Shown: one piece after another, positions 17,271 through 26,292 of the stretch | Layout of the letters: each line of letters begins with the position of its first letter | Numbering within the stretch: position 1 is the stretch's first letter | Source of the DNA: Rufibacter tibetensis | GTDB taxonomy: Bacteria; Bacteroidota; Bacteroidia; Cytophagales; Hymenobacteraceae | Assembly: GCF_001310085.1 (NCBI RefSeq) | Contig: NZ_CP012643.1 | Span: forward strand, 1,891,001 to 1,955,000 | Direction of reading: 5' to 3' | Length of the DNA: 64,000 bases | Made by a program: the position numbers and the translations under genes | Notes under the pieces: model-generated | The model's input: the letters and a program-made list of their open reading frames with translations, nothing else | Databases searched by the model: none | What the model was told of the DNA's origin: nothing

Positions 17271-18566
17271 TTAGAAGCCACCCCGGAATTTATAGGTCTG
17301 CGCCACTTTGTCAATGGCAACAATGTAAGCGGCAATTCGCATAGGAACACCGTATTTCTGTGACGTAGCATATACTTTATTGAAGGCTTCTGTCATTATC
17401 CGGTCAGAGCGTTCGGTCACCATGTCAAGGCTCCATTTGTAGCCCAAGCGGTTCTGCACCCACTCAAAATAAGAGACAGTTACCCCACCAGAGTTGGCCA
17501 GAATGTCTGGCACTACCATGATACCCTTCTCGTTAATGATCCGGTCAGCGTTGGCCGAAGTAGGGCCGTTTGCACCTTCCACTATCAATTTGGCCTGAAT
17601 CTGGTCTGCGTTACGGGCAGTAATCACATCTTCTACGGCAGCGGGCACCAATAGATCAACGGCTGAGGTTAATAATTCATCATTACTAATCGGCTCTGCC
17701 CCGGCGTATCCTTCCAAACGGCCATGATGCGCGTTTTTGTAGGCGATCGCTTCGTCAATGTTAATTCCGTTCTCGTTCCAATAAGCACCGCTTACGTCAC
17801 TTACGCCCAGAATCCTCACACCTCGCTCAGACAGCAATTTCGCAGCCCAAGAGCCTACGTTCCCGAAGCCCTGCACAGCAGCAGTAGCTTCAGTGGGATC
17901 CATGCCCAATACTTCCATAGCCGCCATGGCAGACACCATCACACCGCGCCCGGTAGCCTCTACCCGACCTAAAGAACCACCCAGTACCAATGGTTTACCT
18001 GTTACTACAGAGTTCACGGTCATGCCTTTGGTTTTAGAGTACTCATCCATCAACCACGCCATTTCACGGGGACCAGTCCCCATATCAGGGGCTGGAATGT
18101 CTTGGTCAGGGCCGAAAGTATCAATCAGGGCCACGGTATAGGCGCGAGTTAGGCGCTCCAACTCACCAGCCGACATGGAAGAAGGATCACAGACAATGCC
18201 CCCTTTGGCTCCACCGTATGGAATATCAACAACAGCACATTTCCAGGTCATCCAGGCAGCCAACGCTTTCACCTCATCCAGGAACACTCCTTGGTCATAG
18301 CGGATACCTCCTTTTGACGGACCTAAAATGGTAGAGTGCACTACCCTGAACCCTTCAAACACCCGCACGCTGCCATCATCCATGGTCACAGGCAAATTCA
18401 CAATCACCTGACGAGCAGGCGATTTCAGAACTTCATAGGTATCATCATCCAAGCCCAGCACTTCCGCCGCAATGTTGAAACGGGACATCATGGACTCAAA
18501 AGGATTCTCTTTGTCCTTGATAGGAGCAGGCTCTTTATAAGCCATCTTGCTGTTGTATGCTGCCAT
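17271..18566 (-). CDS. gdhA: Glutamate dehydrogenase (Glu/Leu/Phe/Val family)
   Basis: 431 aa hexameric-type GDH. Dimerisation/catalytic domain: GPSKGGIRY, MTWKCAVVDIPYGGAKGGI (substrate-binding and catalytic Lys) and PAPDMGTGPREMAW (catalytic Asp). The Rossmann domain contains VQGFGNVGSWAAKLL. It interconverts glutamate with 2-oxoglutarate plus ammonia; the coenzyme cannot be fixed by eye. It is one of three GLFV dehydrogenases in the window. It sits between cdsA and psd but has its own -7 box and terminator. Confidence 0.92.
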   Translation of the reverse strand: MAAYNSKMAYKEPAPIKDKENPFESMMSRFNIAAEVLGLDDDTYEVLKSPARQVIVNLPVTMDDGSVRVFEGFRVVHSTILGPSKGGIRYDQGVFLDEVKALAAWMTWKCAVVDIPYGGAKGGIVCDPSSMSAGELERLTRAYTVALIDTFGPDQDIPAPDMGTGPREMAWLMDEYSKTKGMTVNSVVTGKPLVLGGSLGRVEATGRGVMVSAMAAMEVLGMDPTEATAAVQGFGNVGSWAAKLLSERGVRILGVSDVSGAYWNENGINIDEAIAYKNAHHGRLEGYAGAEPISNDELLTSAVDLLVPAAVEDVITARNADQIQAKLIVEGANGPTSANADRIINEKGIMVVPDILANSGGVTVSYFEWVQNRLGYKWSLDMVTERSDRIMTEAFNKVYATSQKYGVPMRIAAYIVAIDKVAQTYKFRGGF

Positions 18567-18604
18567 AAATTAATACTTTGATAATTTCGAGGTATAAAAG
18601 CTGC

Positions 18605-18612
18605 CCAAAATT
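18605..18612 (-). promoter_or_regulatory. -7 box (TAATTTTG) of gdh
   Basis: Minus-strand TAnnTTTG, 38 bp before the gdh start codon; the -33 element is not clear. Confidence 0.5.
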
Positions 18613-18663
18613 ACCATTTTTACAACATAAAACTAACGTTAGCGAATTTTCTCAGAAGGGATT

Positions 18664-19494
18664 TTAATGGACCAGTTCCAGAAAGGCCACCAGAAAAGGA
18701 ACTACCAGAATAAGGCTGTCAAAGCGGTCCAGAATGCCGCCGTGTCCAGGAATTAAGGTGCCAGAGTCTTTCACATCCAGACTTCGCTTCAGCATAGACT
18801 CTACCAAATCACCTAAAACCCCAAACACAGACACCAACACCGCCACGCCCAGCCAATGCCATAGGGCCAGATCATGGTAGAACATAGATAAAATCCAGGC
18901 TACGCCTAAAGAGAGGAGCACGCCGCCAACCCAGCCTTCCCAGGTTTTGCCGGGCGAAATACGTGGAAATAATTTATTCTTCCCAAAGGTTTTGCCGGCT
19001 GCATAGGCCCCGGTATCTGAAGCCCAAATCAGGAACATAACGCCTAAAATGATCTGCCAACTGTATCTACCAGGCAGAAAAGCCAGTACGTGCAGCAACG
19101 AAAACGGAGCCGCAATATAAAAAACCCCCACCAGCGTAAGGGCCACGTTGGTAAAGGGCTGTTCTTTTTTCCGGTAGAGTTCTGCAATAAGCGCCAGCAG
19201 CATGACAGGGGGAACCAGAAAAAGCCAGTCACTGGAAATATCGTCGTGTTTGATGGCAAAGCCCATCACATACAGCCCTACTCCTAAAAGGGCTCCAATA
19301 ACTCTGTTGGGTTGAAACCCTTTTGCCGAAAGCAGGCGGTAAAACTCCAGCAGCCCCAGTAGCGTGAGCACCAGAAACAGCAGGAAAAACGTCCACTCGC
19401 TTAGATAGATGCCCCCCACAAAGACAGCCCCACCCAGTACTCCGGCTAACAGGCGCAATTGAAGATTATTTAATGGTTTTCTGATTTCTTCCAT
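18664..19494 (-). CDS. cdsA: Phosphatidate cytidylyltransferase
   Basis: 276 aa polytopic membrane protein with about seven hydrophobic segments. It makes CDP-diacylglycerol from phosphatidic acid and CTP. The family signature is in the C-terminal third: SDTGAYAAGKTFGKN, SPGKTWEG and KDSGTLIPGHGGILDRFDS. It provides the precursor used by PS synthase and then psd nearby. The CPBP protease gene lies 78 bp upstream on the same strand, so the two may be cotranscribed. Confidence 0.95.
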   Translation of the reverse strand: MEEIRKPLNNLQLRLLAGVLGGAVFVGGIYLSEWTFFLLFLVLTLLGLLEFYRLLSAKGFQPNRVIGALLGVGLYVMGFAIKHDDISSDWLFLVPPVMLLALIAELYRKKEQPFTNVALTLVGVFYIAAPFSLLHVLAFLPGRYSWQIILGVMFLIWASDTGAYAAGKTFGKNKLFPRISPGKTWEGWVGGVLLSLGVAWILSMFYHDLALWHWLGVAVLVSVFGVLGDLVESMLKRSLDVKDSGTLIPGHGGILDRFDSLILVVPFLVAFLELVH

Positions 19495-19572
19495 TTATAA
19501 GGATAACTATACGCCGCAGCGAAGGAAAAGGCAACGCCGGCGCTTTTTAAGAGCTGATTTCAGGAAAAGAGG

Positions 19573-20520
19573 TTAAAAACGGGCTTCTTCCTCTACCCTA
19601 AGAGGAGGCAATCGGCGGAAGGCGTTGTACAAGCTAAATAGAAGAGCCACGCTTATAGCCAGGGAGATCAGTGACACGGTCCATGTTTCCGGCTCCGTTG
19701 ACTCCACGTTTACGCTCACCGCCTGGCGCTGCGCCAGGAACATCATCAGCACCATAAAGCCATTGTTGATAAAGTGCCCTACAATAGGCACCCAGATGTT
19801 GCCAGACCACCAGTACAGGTAGCCAAACAGCACCCCCAGCATGACACGCGGCACTACCCCATAAAACTGCATGTGGATAATCCCGAAGATGATGGCAGAC
19901 ACCCAGATAGCCAGGTGCGGGTTCCGCCACCAGCGGTACAGTTCCTGCTGAATAATTCCCCTAAATGCCAGTTCTTCGCCAATGGCTGGCAGCACCGCAA
20001 ATACCACCAAGCCTAATATTAATTGCGGAATGGTGTTAATTTTGGTCAGTTCCAGGGTTAATTCACGCAAAGTATCTTCCTTGGCTTTCGCCCACCGTTC
20101 AAAGGCATCTAACAAAGGCGGAAAATCTACATTCGCATTCCAGTGCACCAACCAGGAGGCGGCCGGCATAATGACCAGCATGAGCACCGCACTGCCCAAA
20201 AGCAAATAGAAGGGCACCGTCATGCGGGGCGAAAGAAAGGCTGCCGGTTTACTTGAATTCACCCGCAGGAAGGCCAGTGAGGCAATGGTGAACCCCACCA
20301 AATGCACCATTCCCTGAAACAACACCAAGGCACTGCGGCTCTCCGGGTACGCCGAAGGTTTAGCCAGCATGTTGGAGACTTCTACTAAGCCATAGCCCCA
20401 CACCACCTTGATCAAAACCATCGCCAGAAAATTTCCGATGAACAGTCCCGCTACCACAAACCCTGTAAACAACAGAAGCGACTTAAACGGATGCATACTA
20501 GGCGAGATGAAACCTTTCAT
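19573..20520 (-). CDS. CPBP family intramembrane glutamic protease
   Basis: 315 aa with about eight membrane segments. The C-terminal Abi/CPBP domain carries the paired EELAFRG motif, an HMQF motif (FGIIHMQF) and VGHFINNG; these Glu and His residues form the Rce1-type active site. Substrates in Bacteroidota are unknown. It precedes cdsA on the same strand. Its divergent neighbour is dusB, 56 bp away. Confidence 0.88.
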   Translation of the reverse strand: MKGFISPSMHPFKSLLLFTGFVVAGLFIGNFLAMVLIKVVWGYGLVEVSNMLAKPSAYPESRSALVLFQGMVHLVGFTIASLAFLRVNSSKPAAFLSPRMTVPFYLLLGSAVLMLVIMPAASWLVHWNANVDFPPLLDAFERWAKAKEDTLRELTLELTKINTIPQLILGLVVFAVLPAIGEELAFRGIIQQELYRWWRNPHLAIWVSAIIFGIIHMQFYGVVPRVMLGVLFGYLYWWSGNIWVPIVGHFINNGFMVLMMFLAQRQAVSVNVESTEPETWTVSLISLAISVALLFSLYNAFRRLPPLRVEEEARF

Positions 20521-20576
20521 ATAGGCGGTGTGGTTTTAATGAGGTAAATTTACGCGAAATATTTAAACTCAATCAC

Positions 20577-21575
20577 GTGGTAAAAATCGGCAAGATAGAG
20601 CTTCCGGACTTCCCGCTACTGCTGGCACCTATGGAAGACGTTAGCGATCCGCCATTTAGGGCAGTGTGCAAGGCCAACGGCGCCGACTTAATGTATACGG
20701 AGTTCATCTCCTCTGAAGGCCTCATCCGCGATGCCGCCAAGAGCCGTCAGAAACTAGACATCTTTGACTACGAGCAACCCATCGGCATCCAGATTTTCGG
20801 CTCTGATATTGATTCTATGCGGGAGTCTGCAGTAATCTCAGCGCAGGTAGGTCCGGATCTAATTGATATCAACTACGGTTGCCCGGTAAAGAATGTGGCC
20901 TGCAAAGGCGCAGGCGCGGCCTTGCTCCGCGATATTCCTAAAATGGTGGCCATGACCTCGGCCATTGTGCAGGCAGTAGAACCGTTTGGCTTGCCAGTAA
21001 CTGTAAAAACCCGTTTGGGCTGGGACGAGTCCACCAAGAACGTGGAAGAAGTGGCTGAACGTTTGCAGGACATCGGCATCAAGGCATTGACCGTGCACGG
21101 ACGCACCCGCGTGCAGATGTACAAAGGCGAAGCCGACTGGACCTTAATCCGGAAAATAAAAGAAAATCCCCGCATCCAGATCCCCATCTTCGGGAACGGA
21201 GACATTGACACGCCGGAGAAAGCCGTTGCCTACAAAGAGCAGTTCGGGGTAGATGGCATCATGATTGGTCGTGCTTCTATTGGCTATCCTTGGATATTCC
21301 GAGAGATCAAGCATTATGTGCAAACCGGTGGGTTGCTGGCGCCTCCTACCATTCAGGAGCGCATTGACATGTGCAAGATGCATTTTGACAAAGGTTTGGA
21401 GTGGAAAGGTCCGCGGCTGGGCATCTTTGAGATGCGCCGCCATTACGCTAATTACTTCAGGGGCCTGCCCAATGTGAAAGGGTATCGCACCCGCTTGGTG
21501 CAGACTGAGGACCCGCAGGAAATTTACGCCATCTTAGATGAGATTGCGAACTCTATGGAGTACGCGGAGGTGTAA
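20577..21575 (+). CDS. dusB: tRNA-dihydrouridine synthase
   Basis: 332 aa FMN enzyme that reduces uridine to dihydrouridine in the tRNA D-loop. TIM-barrel segments: LLLAPMEDVSDPPFR (FMN binding), INYGCPVKNVACKGAGAALL (catalytic Cys is that of GCP), TVKTRLGWD, TVHGRTR and GNGDI; the C-terminal helical domain binds tRNA. The start is GTG at 20577, which gives the conserved VKIGKIELPDFPLLLAPM N-terminus. It is close to the divergent CPBP gene. A 574-bp intergenic region with a mosaic repeat follows. Confidence 0.93.
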   Translation: MVKIGKIELPDFPLLLAPMEDVSDPPFRAVCKANGADLMYTEFISSEGLIRDAAKSRQKLDIFDYEQPIGIQIFGSDIDSMRESAVISAQVGPDLIDINYGCPVKNVACKGAGAALLRDIPKMVAMTSAIVQAVEPFGLPVTVKTRLGWDESTKNVEEVAERLQDIGIKALTVHGRTRVQMYKGEADWTLIRKIKENPRIQIPIFGNGDIDTPEKAVAYKEQFGVDGIMIGRASIGYPWIFREIKHYVQTGGLLAPPTIQERIDMCKMHFDKGLEWKGPRLGIFEMRRHYANYFRGLPNVKGYRTRLVQTEDPQEIYAILDEIANSMEYAEV

Positions 21576-21689
21576 GGCTTTTATAAATTAGATCATCAAT
21601 CCGTTTCTGAACTGGTTTCCACAAATCGGGAACTGCTAGGATATCTATCTTGGGCAGCTTTGTTGTGCATGCAGTTGGTTATTGCTGGC

Positions 21690-21869
21690 GTAGTGGCTGG
21701 TTGATGCGAGGCTCTTATGCTTGGTTGTTTCATTTTCTGCGATAAGCGCTCATGGCCGCGAGGCCGCGTCTTCCCCTCTCGCACTGCCCTTTCGGCCTGA
21801 GCTGTCCATCTCTCTTAGCAACTGCTTTTCTATGGCCAAAAGCGAGGCGCTCGATGGGAAGACTGGAAC
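21690..21869 (+). repeat. Mosaic intergenic repeat, module A, copy 1
   Basis: A GC-rich element of about 180 bp. The 5' part contains GTTGATGCGAGG, TTGTTTCAT and GCGATAAGCGCTCA, then GGCCGCGAGGCC (21754-21765: a 4-bp stem with a GCGA tetraloop); the 3' part ends AGCGAGGCGCTCGATGG, AAGACTGGAAC. It aligns over its whole length to 48065-48245 and at both ends to the complement of 33408-33558. The remaining gap (21576-21689, 21870-22117) holds module C and the eamA promoter but no gene I can support. Confidence 0.85.
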
Positions 21870-21954
21870 TAGGGAAAGAGACAGAAGTGGATGGAAGAAC
21901 CCGTAGAGACCAGGCACTGCCTTGTCTCTTACACGCATTGCTTTCTCCCTCTCA

Positions 21955-21991
21955 GGGTACTCCCCTCCTCGGAGGGGTAGGGGTGGGTTCC
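21955..21991 (+). repeat. Mosaic repeat, module C, copy 1
   Basis: Hairpin CCCCTCC-TC-GGAGGGG (21962-21977) followed by TAGGGGTGGGTT. It resembles the reverse complement of 33266-33297 and lies about 90 bp downstream of module A, as in that copy. Confidence 0.55.
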
Positions 21992-22117
21992 GCCTACCAT
22001 TGCAATACCCGCTCTTTCAAAAGACCTCGTAGTGTCCGAAGGTCCTACGAGTGTCTGTGCCATTACCGTTTGAAACCCGTTTTAGACAAAACAGCACAAA
22101 AACGATTAGACATCCGC

Positions 22118-22125
22118 TATCTTTG
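22118..22125 (+). promoter_or_regulatory. -7 box (TATCTTTG) of the EamA transporter gene
   Basis: TAnnTTTG 24 bp before the GTG at 22150. It lies inside the longer open frame that begins at 22051, which argues for the later start. Confidence 0.55.
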
Positions 22126-22149
22126 CGCCTTCATTTTCGAGCTACTTCT

Positions 22150-23064
22150 GTGTCTACTCATACTACTTCCCCTACTGTTAACAATCCTGCTGCCTCTACT
22201 CCTGCGCTCGCGTGGGTGATTCTGATTGGCTTGGCGCTTATTTGGGGTACCTCGTTTATTCTGATCAAGAAAGGGCTGGAAGTATTTTCATCTGATGAGT
22301 TAGGAGCTATCCGGATATCGATTGCCACTCTGGCGCTGCTGCCTTTTGCTCTGAAAGGGTTTAAAGCACCCAAACCAGGGCAATGGAAGTTTCTGCTCTT
22401 GAGCGGATTGATTGGCAATCTGATACCAGCGTTTCTTTTCGCGTACGCTGAGACGAAGCTGGCAAGTGGTTTGGCAGGTGTACTGAACTCGTTGACGGCG
22501 TTGTTCACGCTCATTATTGGCGCCATCTTTTTTCAGCAGAAAATTACCCTCCTGCGGGTATTGGGTATCTTGATTGGAATAAGTGGAACGGCCGTTTTGA
22601 TCTTCTCAGGCATTGCGCAGGAGACCTCGTCTAACTCTTTCTACGGCTTGTACGTGGTGTTAGCCACGGTGCTGTACGGCGGAAGTTTGAATATCATCAA
22701 ACATTGTTTGGCGGGCATCAAGCCTCTGACCATGGCTAGCCTGGCTTTATTGACAGTGGGCCCTATTGCTTTTGCGTATCTCTGCACCACTCCTGCGCTG
22801 GACAAGTTGGCTACGCAGCCTGCAGCCTGGGAGGCTTTAGGCTATATCACCTTACTGGCTGTGTTCAGCACAGCAATAGGGCTGGTATTCTACAACAAGC
22901 TCATCCATATGACCAATACGCTTTTCGCGAGTACTTCTACCTACTTGATGCCTATTGTGGCCTTAATTTGGGGCGTGGCCGATGGAGAAACCATCCATTT
23001 GACGCACTACATAGGCATGGCGATTATTCTGGGAGGAGTTTTGCTAGTGAACAGAGCCAAATAA
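22150..23064 (+). CDS. EamA/DMT superfamily drug/metabolite exporter
   Basis: 304 aa from GTG 22150; the in-frame ATG at 22051 lies upstream of the -7 box and adds a charged, non-hydrophobic tail. Ten membrane segments in two EamA repeats of about 145 aa each: LIGLALIWGTSFILIKKGLE opens repeat 1 and YGLYVVLATVLYGGSLNIIK opens repeat 2; the AYAETKLASGLAGVL segment is typical of RhaT/YdcZ-like DMT members. The substrate is unknown. It ends 11 bp from a convergent small gene. Confidence 0.88.
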   Translation: MSTHTTSPTVNNPAASTPALAWVILIGLALIWGTSFILIKKGLEVFSSDELGAIRISIATLALLPFALKGFKAPKPGQWKFLLLSGLIGNLIPAFLFAYAETKLASGLAGVLNSLTALFTLIIGAIFFQQKITLLRVLGILIGISGTAVLIFSGIAQETSSNSFYGLYVVLATVLYGGSLNIIKHCLAGIKPLTMASLALLTVGPIAFAYLCTTPALDKLATQPAAWEALGYITLLAVFSTAIGLVFYNKLIHMTNTLFASTSTYLMPIVALIWGVADGETIHLTHYIGMAIILGGVLLVNRAK

Positions 23065-23075
23065 CTACGGGAAGA

Positions 23076-23513
23076 TTACCGATCGGCGCGGCTTTTCAGA
23101 AGCCAGGCAACAGCGTCCTGCTCAGACACAAAAACGCCTAATTTACTTTGCTCACTGAAGTTTTGGAGATAGTCAATCCCTATGCACTCTTTGATGTAGG
23201 AATAGTGGGAAGGGGTAACCAGGTTCGAAAAGTAGTTTTTATGCCCTAGCTCTTCTTCTACTTTAGGGAAAAAAGTCTGCAGCATCCAAGCTTCATCTTC
23301 TGGAGATAACTGCCCCCGGCTTCGCAGGTCAAACAGCCAATAGGCACTCTTTACTTCTTTGGCTAACTCAAATGCTAAAAGATATCCTTGGCGTAGCTGC
23401 TCAGAATCTGGAACGCGAAACCAACGTAGATACAAAATATCCAGATCCTTACGGTACTTCAGCTGCAGATTGCTTTCCAGTACCTCTCTAACTTCTCTCT
23501 CCACCAAGACCAT
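23076..23513 (-). CDS. Conserved small cytosolic protein, unknown (possible STAS-like fold)
   Basis: 145 aa with no signal peptide or membrane segment. The alternation of predicted strands and helices (ILYLRWFRV, LAKEVKSAYWLFDLRSRG, KLGVFVSEQDAVAWLL) recalls the STAS/SpoIIAA-like proteins often annotated in Cytophagales, but I see no diagnostic motif. Codon use and the tight convergent position beside eamA support a real gene. The function is unknown. Confidence 0.7.
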   Translation of the reverse strand: MVLVEREVREVLESNLQLKYRKDLDILYLRWFRVPDSEQLRQGYLLAFELAKEVKSAYWLFDLRSRGQLSPEDEAWMLQTFFPKVEEELGHKNYFSNLVTPSHYSYIKECIGIDYLQNFSEQSKLGVFVSEQDAVAWLLKSRADR

Positions 23514-23673
23514 AGCTTACCAAATACTTATAAAGTTTACAGGCGCACTTCTGCCCGCCTGCCTTAAGTACAGGTAAGTTACTACCAAAAGAAGAAAAAG
23601 TAAAATAATTTAAACCTTTTTTAATATTTACCGTAGTTGCGTCTCTCCCAAGTACGTGTTAGCACTTCAAATC

Positions 23674-25410
23674 CTATCTTTTTAAAGCCAACTTACTATG
23701 TTTAAAGCTGTAACCAAAGTAGATAGCTAAACCAATCAGCAGCCAAACCGTGAAAAGCAGCCAGTTATTCACCCCTAATTGGGTCATGAGATACAGATTG
23801 GTTAACAGCCCTAAGACCGGCAGAAGAGACAAATTCTTTCTGAAGGAAACCCAGGCCATCAAAACACAGGAAATCAGGAACACCAACATAGGAATCTGAT
23901 GGCGGAACTCCTCATAGCCTCCGTTTCCGGCTACAGCACCCCAAAATTCATCTATGGCTACGCGGTTATAGAGCATCACCAAAACACCGGAAATAATTAA
24001 AATCAACGGCACCAGAAACTTCCCATTCAGATAAGGCACCTTAAAACGAGCATCGGAAGTACCATGCGGGTCAATGATCAGAATACCACCACATACAAGG
24101 GCGAACGCAAAGAGGGTTCCAATACTAGTCAGGTCAATTACCAGGTCCATGTTCAGGAGCAAGGCAGGCACACCTACAAAAAACCCGGTTACCAGCGTAG
24201 AGAAAGAAGGAGTCCTGAAACGCGGGTGTACTCTGGAGAAAATAGGAGGCAATAACCCATCACGCGACATGGTCATCCAGATACGGGGTTGCCCAATCTG
24301 GAATACCAATAGAACCGAAGCCATCGCGAAGATCGCGCTCACTGCTACAATGCCGGCCAGCCAGTCTACGCCTACTTTCGTGAAAACGTACGCTAAAGGG
24401 TCACCTACCGCCAGCTCCTTGTACGACACCATTCCGTTTAATACCAGCGTGATGATTACATATAGAATGGTACAGATGATGAGCGCGTAAATCATAGCCC
24501 GGGGCAAGTCACGCTGCGGGTTCTTACATTCCTCAGCGGTGGTGCTAATGGCATCAAACCCAATATAGGCGAAGAATACCGCTGACACCCCTTTCAACAC
24601 CCCGCCTATTCCATTTGGGGCGAAAGGGCTCCAGTTGGCTGGATTCACGTAAAAAGCACCCACGGCTATCACTACCAGTACCACAATCATCTTCAACACC
24701 ACCAGCAGGTTAGAGGCGTTTTTAGACTCTTTTATACCAATGTACACCAAAGCAGTAATGACGGCATTGATCATGAACGCCGGCAAATCCACCACTAGTT
24801 TCCCGCCCAGAAAATCTGGGGCCGAAAGCCAGGTATTGTAAGCCTCCAACTGCACTGGATCTGCCGCCGAAAGTGGTTTTCCGGCTTGCAGGAGCGCCAA
24901 CACTTCACCGTACCCTTTGTGCGCACTCTGGGTACCCATAGTGAGCCAGACCGGAATGTCAAACCCTATGCCGCTCATGAGCCCTGTAAAGTAATCGCTC
25001 CAGGAAATAGCCACCACAATGTTTCCTACGGTGTATTCCATGATCAAGGCCCAGCCAATGATCCAAGCGGCCAATTCTCCGAAAGAGGTATAGGCGTACG
25101 TATAAGCCGAGCCGCTTACCGGAATAGTGGCAGCAAACTGGGCGTAGCACAACGCCGAAAATGCACACGCTATGGCCGTGAACACAAACAGCATAGACAC
25201 TGCCGGCCCTCCCTCGTAACTTGCGTTCCCGATGGTACTGAAAATACCGGCTCCAATAATGGCGGCTATTCCTAAGGAAGTTAAATCTCTGACCGTTAAA
25301 TTACGCTCTAACCCCTCATCTACTGACCCAACGTGGGCAGCCACATCAGCGGGCGGGGTATGCAAAATGGTGGTTAAACTCTTGCGGCGAAAAAGACTTT
25401 TTAGACTCAC
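23674..25410 (-). CDS. Amino acid permease, APC superfamily (cationic amino-acid transporter-like)
   Basis: 578 aa using the GTG at 25410; the open frame continues upstream to 25704 but that part is antisense to the next gene and not hydrophobic. Twelve or more membrane segments. Signature segments: [16 protein letters not shown] (TM1, substrate-binding unwound region), [19 protein letters not shown] (TM3) and [20 protein letters not shown] (TM6). The long insert near residues 165-205 before a hydrophobic segment is typical of YfnA/CAT-type permeases. It is probably a cation-coupled amino-acid importer; the substrate is not predictable. Confidence 0.88.
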   Translation of the reverse strand: MSLKSLFRRKSLTTILHTPPADVAAHVGSVDEGLERNLTVRDLTSLGIAAIIGAGIFSTIGNASYEGGPAVSMLFVFTAIACAFSALCYAQFAATIPVSGSAYTYAYTSFGELAAWIIGWALIMEYTVGNIVVAISWSDYFTGLMSGIGFDIPVWLTMGTQSAHKGYGEVLALLQAGKPLSAADPVQLEAYNTWLSAPDFLGGKLVVDLPAFMINAVITALVYIGIKESKNASNLLVVLKMIVVLVVIAVGAFYVNPANWSPFAPNGIGGVLKGVSAVFFAYIGFDAISTTAEECKNPQRDLPRAMIYALIICTILYVIITLVLNGMVSYKELAVGDPLAYVFTKVGVDWLAGIVAVSAIFAMASVLLVFQIGQPRIWMTMSRDGLLPPIFSRVHPRFRTPSFSTLVTGFFVGVPALLLNMDLVIDLTSIGTLFAFALVCGGILIIDPHGTSDARFKVPYLNGKFLVPLILIISGVLVMLYNRVAIDEFWGAVAGNGGYEEFRHQIPMLVFLISCVLMAWVSFRKNLSLLPVLGLLTNLYLMTQLGVNNWLLFTVWLLIGLAIYFGYSFKHSKLALKR

Positions 25411-25503
25411 TTGTTCTGTTCTATATAGAAATTCAGGGTAAAAGTTAAGGAAAATATTCTGAATGCTCCGAGCCCTACGTATATTTAGACAAACCTCCGC
25501 CAC

Positions 25504-26250
25504 ATGCCTACCCGCCGCCTCACCGTTTCTGTGCCCCAGCCTTGCCCTGAAGACTGGACCGCCATGACGCCTCAGCATCAGGGCCGTTTCTGCCAAAACT
25601 GCTCTAAAACAGTGGTGGATTTTACAAGGATGTCTGGTGCAGAAGTAGTGGATTGGTTGACGAAACAAAAGGCCGGCACATGTGGTCGGTTTAGCCAAAA
25701 GCAATTAGGAAGAGAGTTTGTATCTGTCTCGGCCTCAAAGAGCCGGTGGACATGGAAGGCAGCTATTTTCGGATTAGCCGTTTTGTTAAGTCCAAAAAAT
25801 GCAGATGGAAGGTATAAGGTTGATTCTTTGGTTGAACAGCAAGTTAAACCTTGGGGAGAAGAACTGTCAATTTATGGCTTTGATTTAACTTCATTAAAAG
25901 ATAGTACTTTAACTATTACTGGTAAAGTACTAGATGGGAATACCAAAGCTCCTGTGAGTGGTGCTGCTGTGGTTCTTAAAGGCACCACTCTTGGCGCACC
26001 TGTTGACGCAAAAGGCACTTTCTCCTTACAAATTCCTAGCTCTATATCACTAGAAAGAGCAACCGTTGTCTTTTCTTACATTGGCTATGTAGCTCAGGAA
26101 ATACAGCTTAACCATTTTTTAAATAGCCCTAATGCAACTGTGCTCTTACCCATTGACAACACGCCTCTGATGGGAGAAGTACATATAATCAAAAGCAAAT
26201 GGTACTCTCCCCGAAGCTTTTACTACAAAGCACGAAACCTCTTCCGCTAA
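25504..26250 (+). CDS. Membrane protein with N-terminal Cys motif and carboxypeptidase-regulatory-like domain
   Basis: 248 aa. Residues 10-70 hold a conserved Cys-rich domain ([18 protein letters not shown], CxxC at [12 protein letters not shown], then AGTCGRF) seen at the N-terminus of a Bacteroidota family. One hydrophobic segment ([11 protein letters not shown], about 87-97) follows, then a CarboxypepD_reg-like domain ([45 protein letters not shown]). The predicted topology has the Cys domain inside and the beta-sandwich in the periplasm. The four Cys could bind zinc or act in redox; this is inference. Later codons are A/T richer than in neighbouring genes. Confidence 0.78.
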   Translation: MPTRRLTVSVPQPCPEDWTAMTPQHQGRFCQNCSKTVVDFTRMSGAEVVDWLTKQKAGTCGRFSQKQLGREFVSVSASKSRWTWKAAIFGLAVLLSPKNADGRYKVDSLVEQQVKPWGEELSIYGFDLTSLKDSTLTITGKVLDGNTKAPVSGAAVVLKGTTLGAPVDAKGTFSLQIPSSISLERATVVFSYIGYVAQEIQLNHFLNSPNATVLLPIDNTPLMGEVHIIKSKWYSPRSFYYKARNLFR

Positions 26251-26292
26251 CTTCGTTTTAGCTTCTTTTCCAAGAATCAGCCTCTAAAAACC

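Noticed and set aside
21752-22219. 155-aa plus-strand frame across the repeat at 21.7 kb
   Set aside because: It consists mostly of module A and C sequence; the frame is not kept in the other copies of the repeat.
25411-25704. N-terminal extension of the amino-acid permease frame
   Set aside because: The 98 residues are antisense to the 25504 gene, basic and non-hydrophobic; permeases start near the GTG at 25410.
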